Shown here piece by piece: positions 57,330 to 64,000 of a stretch of DNA of 64,000 nt. Numbering within the stretch: position 1 is the first letter of the stretch; each line of letters starts with the position of its first letter. This DNA comes from Dryomyza anilis (taxonomy: Eukaryota; Arthropoda; Insecta; Diptera; Dryomyzidae): contig OX638130.1 of NCBI GenBank assembly GCA_951804985.1, positions 99,693,700 through 99,757,699 on the forward strand, given 5' to 3'. Under the pieces are notes generated by a model, which worked only from the letters and a program-made list of their open reading frames with translations, did no database searches and was not told where the DNA came from. Position numbers and translations under genes: made by a program.

Positions 57330-58260
57330 ATAAAAAAAATCAATTGAAAACAAGTTAAAAATTGCTTTGGGTGCATAATAATAAAAAAAAACATTTTTGC
57401 TGCACAAGTTCGATAATCACATAAAAATCCAACAGCATAATAAAAAGTATAAAAAATATATATACGCCACCGCCACAACACACAAAAATGCATGGCCACA
57501 CCTGTTGACACTATGTAGCCCTCCTCTCCGCTATCCTAGCAGCAACAACTGCTGCTGCTGCCTGCAATAGAAACAAAAACACCCAGCAGCTGCGATCAAT
57601 GACCCAACATATGCAGCCAGTGCTGCCACACGAAACTAGTTGAAATTCGAATTATTTAATAGTAGAAAATGCAACTAAAATGTGTTTCAAATCGGTGCCG
57701 TTAAACAAATTGACAGCCAACAAAAAAATCGTGAAACGCCAAACAATTGTTACATATGCTGCGGCTTGTTGTTATTATGAAAATTGTTATTATTTTTTTT
57801 TAAACAACGTTATATTTTAAGTTTTATGCAACAACAGTACCCAAAATTCACCTGAATCGCAATACGCAGCAGTCAACTCAGTTGGTTGGTGGTGCGCGCC
57901 TGCGCAAGCACATTAAACATGGGTCGTGTTTAACCCAAAAAACATTGCTAAATAGTTTGGCATCGCAAACGTTTAATATTCACACGCTGTGCCTGCGGCG
58001 GCGACGGCAGCAGCAACAGCAACAGCATTGGGCTGAAAATTTAGATTTGAAATTATTATTAATAGCACTTGTGGGAGTGCAACTGGGTTATGTTTGATGC
58101 ATTTTGCACTGAGGCGAAATTAGTTGAAAAATATTTATATTTGTCTCCAACAAATAATATAATAATCAAAGAAATAAATATATTTTTGCGCAGTTATAAA
58201 ATATTTTTACAGCAAAAAGACGTATTTAAAATAACAATATAATTGGCGTAAACATAAGGG
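57330..58260 (-). promoter_or_regulatory. Low-repeat GC-richer block, candidate fw 5' region
   Basis: ~57,440-57,620 and ~57,840-58,030 are the only sizeable GC-rich, transposon-free patches upstream of fw. They contain CAG/CTG runs ('agcagcaacaactgctgctg', 'cagcagcaacagcaacagca') typical of fly untranslated or regulatory DNA. Assignment to fw rests only on position and on the need for an upstream exon; the direction of transcription is not shown. A TCAGTT initiator-like word on the + strand at ~57,879 could equally serve an unseen + strand gene. Confidence 0.3.
57421..57493 (-). other. Candidate fw signal-peptide exon (weak)
   Basis: ATG at 57,493 opens a hydrophobic, aromatic-rich leader (MHFCVLWRWRIYIFYTFYYA...) and a GT (gtgatt) after 57,421 gives the phase-1 junction that the first recognised fw exon requires. 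The donor is weak and the leader lacks a clear cleavage site, so this is only one possibility. Confidence 0.15.
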
Positions 58261-58516
58261 CATTTCCAAAAAAACGTCAACCACCCCTAGTGGAAATTTG
58301 CCCGATGCGCTATCGGGAAATGATCAGGTTTTAGTCGGGTAAAGCCTTTTAGAGCAAACATTATCATTGACTTGTCATGCCCTTATCATGGTCACCATAC
58401 CAGGGTTTACATTATATAAACAGTCAATTGTCCCGATCTTAGCTACATAAGTTGCTCATCATAAGGTGAATTCTATCGGGTAATGTCGGGATTTAATGAG
58501 AAAATCTCCAAATATG

Positions 58517-59308
58517 TTTTTATACCCTACACCTATGAGGTACAGGGTATATTAACTTTGTGCATATATTGTAATGCCCCTTAGGAGGCGTGTCCGGTAT
58601 GGAAAAGTATATGTATTCTTGATCAGCATCACTACCCGAGTCCGTTTAGCCATGTCCGTCTGTCTGTCTGTCCGTCTTGCTGTCTTGCTGTCTTGCTGTC
58701 TTGCTGTCCGAATACAGAATAACTTGAGAAATACTGATCAGAATGCGATGAAATTTCGTCTCAATATATTTTATCCAAAAGTAGGAACTGAGTTTGAAAA
58801 TGAGCCAAATCGGTCAACGGACACGCCCACCTCCCATACAAGTCACTTTTATATAACTCTTTCGGAACTAATAACTCGAAAAGTATTGAAGGTATAGTTA
58901 TAAAATTTAAAACGTATTGTTAGAATTCACCTAAAAATATGTGGTCCAAAAATGGGCGTGATCCGCCCACTTTTTTTTTTCATTATTTCCCGGGTTTTCA
59001 TAGTGGAAATTTGATCCGTAAATTATTAAAATCAAATCTATGAAATATTAGCCTTTCAAAATTTTAAATATAGGCGTGGTCCGCCCAATTACATTTTTCA
59101 AATTTATTTTTTTTTAGTTTTTAATACTTTATATAATTTTTTTAATTTATGGGGATATAAGACGTAAATTTCTGATATATGAATAATATTCTGAGGGTTA
59201 ATATCCCCACCAAAGGTGTAGGGTATTCCATAGTCGGGCCCGACCGACTATAAAAATCCGCCCCATGTGACCGAACTTACCCATGTGACCTAACTTTCCC
59301 AACTCGTT
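58517..59308 (+). mobile_element. Family D element, copy 3
   Basis: Starts ttttataccctacacctatg and ends 'aactttcccaactcgtt', collinear with 38,523-39,330 except for four 'cttgctgt' units in the low-complexity run and a deletion near 59,200. Nested in family M. Confidence 0.85.
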
Positions 59309-59750
59309 ATAAATGGGAAACTATCAAAAATATTAAACCATTATCACAAACATATTTTTTATGAAATATTTACAGTTAACAGCATAAGTTATCAGCATGA
59401 GTATATATATAGTGATCACTCACCTTCTTGTCCTAAATGGTCGGGTAAATTATGAAATGGGGAAATACCCGATCAATACATGATCATGGCTGATCGGTAC
59501 ACTGCGTTACAAGGACATCGTGCGCCCGATTTGTTTCCTCAAAAGAAAATTATATTCCGTTCTATTTCGTTAATAAAAAATACTCATAAAGTTACGTTAC
59601 TGTACAACTTTTAAATATACCAATTATTCATGTACTTTGAGTAACCAAATTAAATAGTTCTGAGAGTTTCGCGTAGGAATTTGAAGAGTATATCCCCAGT
59701 AAAACTAGTCGAAAAGTCGAAGGTCACTAGTAGGAATTTGAAGAGTAGAT

Positions 59751-60059
59751 AATAATAATAATAGTTTAGCGCTACAGTGCTGTATAGAACTTCGGCCGAG
59801 CTCTCTCACCATTTTGAGCTGTGCGCGTTATATTTGTACTCAAATTGGTGGGACCTCCAGTTTATTGCCGAATCCGAACGGCGGGTGAGAGCTTTTCATA
59901 GGCAATGTTTTACTCTCGTAGGTTTGCCATTTACTGCCGAGAGGTAGCGCGGTATAGAAAAATGTTTCTATGAAAAGATGTTGTTAGCCCCAGTTCAGAC
60001 TTGAACCGGGGACCTTTCGGCTCGCAGTCCAACGCACTAACCACTAAGCTACCGCGGCT
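59751..60059 (-). mobile_element. SINE family S1, inverted copy
   Basis: Reverse complement of 13,055-13,367, with the tRNA-like head at its right end (aagctaccgcggc). The exact 11-bp target duplication GAAGAGTAGAT lies at 59,740-59,750 and 60,060-60,070. Nested in family M. Confidence 0.9.
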
Positions 60060-60924
60060 GAAGAGTAGATCCCTGCTAGTAAAACTAGACAGGAACTGGT
60101 CGGTTTCTGGTAGGAAAAAGCCCAAAAAACCGAAGAGTTATACTGGCTTTTTCCTGGTAGGAATATGTATGACATTGCTTGCGAGATACTCGACAAGGTA
60201 CTAGTAAAACTGGCTGGATACTAGTGGGAATTGTTACTTGGGTATTGATGCCAAAATTTTAATATCTTTGGTTGATTTCAAATGAAATGACTTACATTGT
60301 GAAAAAAAATCTGGAAACCAAATTGTCAGTGAAAAGTTTTCACTGAAAACCAAATACGTCTGGATATGAATATGTTTTGCTAAATCATATTCAAATCAAC
60401 AGTATACTTGTGACAAAAGAAAGAAAACATTTGCAATATATAATTAATAACGTCATTAGAAACATTCATTAATATGATTACAATGTGGAAAGACCCTAGA
60501 AATTTTGGTAGGGCCATGGTCATGAAGTGATCATGTCATTATTTGAGGTGATCGGGATATGACGAGGCCCATAATGTCCTTGTAACGCAGTGTCCTGATC
60601 ATGTATTCACCTCAGGCCATGATCATGTACTGATCGGGCAATTCCCCATTTTAATATTTACCCGACAATTGCCTTGTCTGATCCCGAGCATAATAGGGTT
60701 TCTCTCATTAATCTCGATCATTGCCTGATACTAATTTCGTTATGAGGAACAAATAATGTAGCTATGATCGGGAACATTGACTGTTTAGATAATGTAAACC
60801 CTGCTGTGGTAAGCATGATAAGGGCATGCAAAGGCAATGATCATATCTACTCTAATAGGGCTTACCCAACGAAAACCCGATCATTTCCCGATGGCGCATC
60901 GGGCAAATTTTTACTAGTGGAGTG

Positions 60925-61139
60925 CAAAATTTAAATAATCATTAAACATGTCAAATGAAATCTAAATACCATCAAATTGGTAGTTATTTCTTTTATGTTT
61001 GCATTGGATAAAAAACAACAGAAGTTATAAAACATTAATATGCCACAAAATGACATAAGTACTTAGGAAACCTAATTTTGGTTTTTCTAGAAAATCATAT
61101 TTTAAAGATCGTTTACTACTTCAGCAAATTTTTACATTA
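60925..61139. other. AT-rich DNA, no feature seen
   Basis: Short AT-rich spacer between family M and the family T repeat. Confidence 0.4.
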
Positions 61140-61450
61140 AAATAAAATTTAAACATAAATATGTTTATATGTAAATAAAATGTTTTCATATTCATACATA
61201 TATATGTTTGCAAGAAAGCCGAAAATTATTCATTATGAATATAAATATATTTCAACGAAAACAAAAATATGTTTGGCTGTCATTATAATAATTTTTTGCA
61301 ATGCAATAATACTTATGTTTGCATACATCTCCAAAGATGTATGTAATGCCTGCAAAATTATATTTGGGAAGGCCCTTTTTTGCAGCGTGTGGGTAGTAGT
61401 TTGTCTTTCAATTATGATTTCAAATAATTCAAAGACAAAATAGATTATTT
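61140..61450. repeat. Family T dispersed repeat, copy 2
   Basis: Inverted relative of ~11,945-12,180 ('tatgtttggctgtcattata', 'gtttgcatacatctccaaag', 'catatatatgtttg'). The 87-codon frame on the + strand and the 76-codon frame on the - strand fall within it and show only low-complexity Ile/Tyr/Lys content. Confidence 0.5.
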
Positions 61451-62394
61451 CACCTACCGCCATAGAGCAAAACGTTACGGAAACAAATCACAAAGGATCC
61501 ATAAATTATAAAATAATCTTATTAAATGCCAAGGCGTTGTAAAGTGCGCAGGTTGTTGCATCGCAAAAACTGACACACATTAGTATTTTTTGCATTCAAA
61601 TGCAAATTAATTATAGGTTTCATACAATGCCTACAGCTACCTTTATAACTGTCTGACTCTAAAAATAACAGTACCTTATAAGATGTAAAAATAAATATTA
61701 CAAAAAATGCAAATACATATTGAACAAACGGTTAGAATCCCACTTGAACGTGCTTTGCGTGGCTAAATATGACTGGAACTGTGAACAGAAATAAAGCCTC
61801 ATTCATGCCGAAATATAGGCTGATATGTGGAACAAATTATGGCGCAGCATGCGTAATGAGTTCACAGCATGAATAATGATTAAAATTAAAAATATATATA
61901 TATATATATTTTATGTATAGGTTTCATGCGTATTTTGTGTTTAGATTTGTGATGGAAAAAGAATTAAAAGAGTTAACAAAAGAAAGATTATTTTTACTCA
62001 AGATGAGGTAACTTCTGCAGCAGGTACTATTGCCACACGCATCGCCAGCGACCACTGCATAAATTTATCCTAAACTTGTCGTTTTCAATGTTAACTTCAT
62101 TATTGCACTCAATACGTTTTTGGACTACAAATCGTGACATATTTATTTATTTTCGTGTTTTATTTCTTGTCAATCACTAATAATTTTGTCACGTTGCATT
62201 GCAATTAACGTGTCAGTATTTTTTTTCGGGTAATATTGAAGTTAATTGGTAAACTATGAAATTCCTATCATTTTTATTGCGATTATAAATTATTTGGAAA
62301 TAAATATTAATTTTTATTGAACAATAAATTGCAGGCAATGACTGCAAAATTTTGTATACAAATTTTAAAAAATTCAAATAACCACGAAAATTGA
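61451..62394. other. Intergenic DNA, no gene seen
   Basis: Mixed-composition sequence without recognisable coding frame or repeat, apart from an AT dinucleotide run at ~61,893-61,910. Confidence 0.4.
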
Positions 62395-64000
62395 ATTTAT
62401 TACTAAAAGTCATATTTTTTATTAAAACTTAAATTTTTCACTAAAATAATATTTACTAAAAATTAATTTTAAACTAAAAATTTATTTTCACTAAAAATTC
62501 AATTTTTTTACTAAAAATTCAATTTTTCACTAAAAATTCAATTTTTCACTAGAAGTTCAATTTTTCACTTAAAAATTCAATTTTTCACTAAAAATTCAAT
62601 TTTTCACTAAAAATTCAATTTTTCAGTATAACATTCCATTTTTCAATAAAAATTCAATTTTTCACTAAAAATTCAGTATTTCATTAAAAATTTAACTTTT
62701 CACTAAAAAATTCAATATTTCACTAAAAATTCAATATATCACTAAAAATTCAATTTTTCACTAAAAATTCAATATTTCACTAAAAATTCAATTTCACTAA
62801 AAAATCAATTTTTCACTAAAAATTCAATTTTTCACTTAAAATTAAATTTTTCACTTAAAATTAAATTTTTCAGTAAAAATTCAATTTTTCACTAAAAATT
62901 CAATTTTTCATTAAAAATTCAATTTTTCACTAAAAATTCAATTTTTCACTAAAAATTCAATTTTTCACTAAAAATTCAATTTTTCACTAAAAATTCAATT
63001 TTTCACTAAAAATTCAATTTTTCACAAAAAATTCAATTTTTCACTAAAAATTCAATTTTTCACTAAAAATTCAATTTTTCACTAAAAATTCAATTTTCAC
63101 TAAAAATTCAATTTTTCACTAAAAATTCAATTTTTCACAAAAAAATTCAATTTTTCACAAAAAAATTCAATTTTTCACAAAAATATTCAATTTTTCACAA
63201 AAAATTCAATTTTTCAATAAAAATTCAATTTTTCACTAAAAATTCAATGTTTCACTCAAAATTCAGTTTTTCACAAATAATTCAATTTTTCACTAAAAAT
63301 TCAGTATTTCATTAAAAATTTAAGTTTTCACTTAAATTCAATTTTTCACTAAAAATTCAATTTTTCACCAAAAATTCAATTTTTCACTAAAAATTCAATT
63401 TTTCACTAAAATTCAATTTTTCACTAAAAATTCAATTTTTCACTAAAAATTCAATTTTTCACTAAAAATTCAATTTTTCACTAAAAATTCAATTTTTCAC
63501 TAAAAATTCAATTTTTCACTAAAAATTCAATTTTTCACTAAAAATTCAATTTTTCACTAAAAATTTAATTTTTCACTAAAAAATTCAAATTTTCATTAAA
63601 AATTTAACTTTTCACTAAAAATTCAATATTTCACTAAAAATTCAATTTTTCTCTAAAAATTCAATTTTTCACTAAAAATTCAATTTTTCACTAAAAATTA
63701 AATTTTTCACTAACAATTCAGTATTTCATTAAAAATTTAATTTTTCACTAAAAAATTCAATATTTCACTATAAATTCAAGTTTTCACTAAAAATTCAATT
63801 TTTCACTAAAAATTCAATTTTTCACTAAAAATTCAATTTTTCACTAAAAATTCAATTTTTCACTAAAAATTCAATTTTTCACTAAAAAATTCAATTTTTA
63901 CTAAAAATTCAATTTTTCACTAAAAATTCATTTTTTACTATATATTCAATTTTACACTAAAAATTCAATGATTCACTAAAAATTCAATTTTCACATAAAA
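62395..64000. repeat. 19-bp satellite array, third copy, continues past the window
   Basis: At least 75 units of 'caatttttcactaaaaatt', the same orientation as 4,215-5,405. Long runs of identical units at ~62,900-63,080 and ~63,410-63,560 show homogenisation, and the degenerate left edge fades from ~62,395. Higher-order repeats are visible: the 'ttcagtatttcattaaaaat' variant recurs at ~62,671, 63,300 and 63,718. Confidence 0.95.

Larger units (their letters stand above)
58282..60924. mobile_element. Family M foldback element carrying two later insertions
   Basis: The left end 'ctagtggaaatttgcccgat' and right end 'atcgggcaaatttttactag' are inverted repeats extending >200 bp inward ('cgggaaatgatc', 'catgcccttatcatg', 'gggtttacattat', 'cagtcaat', 'cgatcttagctacat' and complements). 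Further inward, 59,440-59,530 mirrors 60,535-60,660 ('atcatg', 'cgttacaaggacat'). A family D element (58,517-59,308) and a SINE (59,751-60,059) interrupt it. Without them it is ~1.5 kb and almost entirely palindromic. Confidence 0.8.

Noticed and set aside
61180..61463. 87- and 76-codon frames on opposite strands
   Set aside because: They lie in a dispersed repeat shared with ~12 kb and show only low-complexity composition.

Overview
The window looks like nuclear DNA of a higher (schizophoran) fly. The whole 64 kb is very AT-rich and crowded with transposon relics. The only clearly conserved coding sequence is three spliced or single-exon genes whose best family matches are the Drosophila genes gastrulation defective (gd, + strand, 15,058-18,764), twisted gastrulation (tsg, + strand, 23,505-24,293) and furrowed (fw, - strand, 40,056-49,016 plus an unseen 5' exon). 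From general knowledge all three lie in polytene interval 11A of the Drosophila X (Muller element A), so the window appears to be an expanded orthologous block. A tephritid or other non-drosophilid fly is a reasonable guess, but the sequence does not fix the species.

Layout. 1-15 kb is non-genic: a triplicated palindromic transposon (0.8-2.5 kb), two opposed arrays of a 19-bp near-palindromic satellite (4.2-5.4 and 6.6-7.8 kb), several MITE-like elements and a tRNA-derived SINE. 15.0-18.8 kb is gd, in five exons, with an inverted-repeat element in intron 3. 19.3-22.0 kb is a deep transposon nest. 23.5-24.3 kb is tsg. 24.5-26.5 kb is a host transposon carrying three later insertions. 30.4-30.8 kb is a short unassigned membrane-protein gene on the - strand. 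31-39.3 kb is repeats only. 40.0-49.0 kb is fw. A swarm of ~300-bp MITEs lies in and just upstream of fw. 51.5-52.8 kb is a degenerate minisatellite, 54-56.4 kb palindromic elements, 57.3-58.1 kb a low-repeat, GC-richer block that could hold the fw 5' end, 58.3-60.9 kb a foldback element with two nested insertions, and 62.4-64.0 kb a third array of the same 19-bp satellite.

Function. gd and tsg both act in dorsoventral patterning: Gd is the maternal serine protease upstream of Snake and Easter in the Toll-ligand cascade, and Tsg is the extracellular BMP-binding partner of Sog. Fw is a selectin-like adhesion receptor used in planar cell polarity. They are genomic neighbours rather than an operon, and nothing here suggests co-transcription. 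No viral, bacterial, CRISPR, rRNA or functional tRNA feature was found. The most unusual material is structural: inverted satellite arrays, datable nested insertions with intact target-site duplications, and Ser/Thr-rich loops inside the Gd protease domain.
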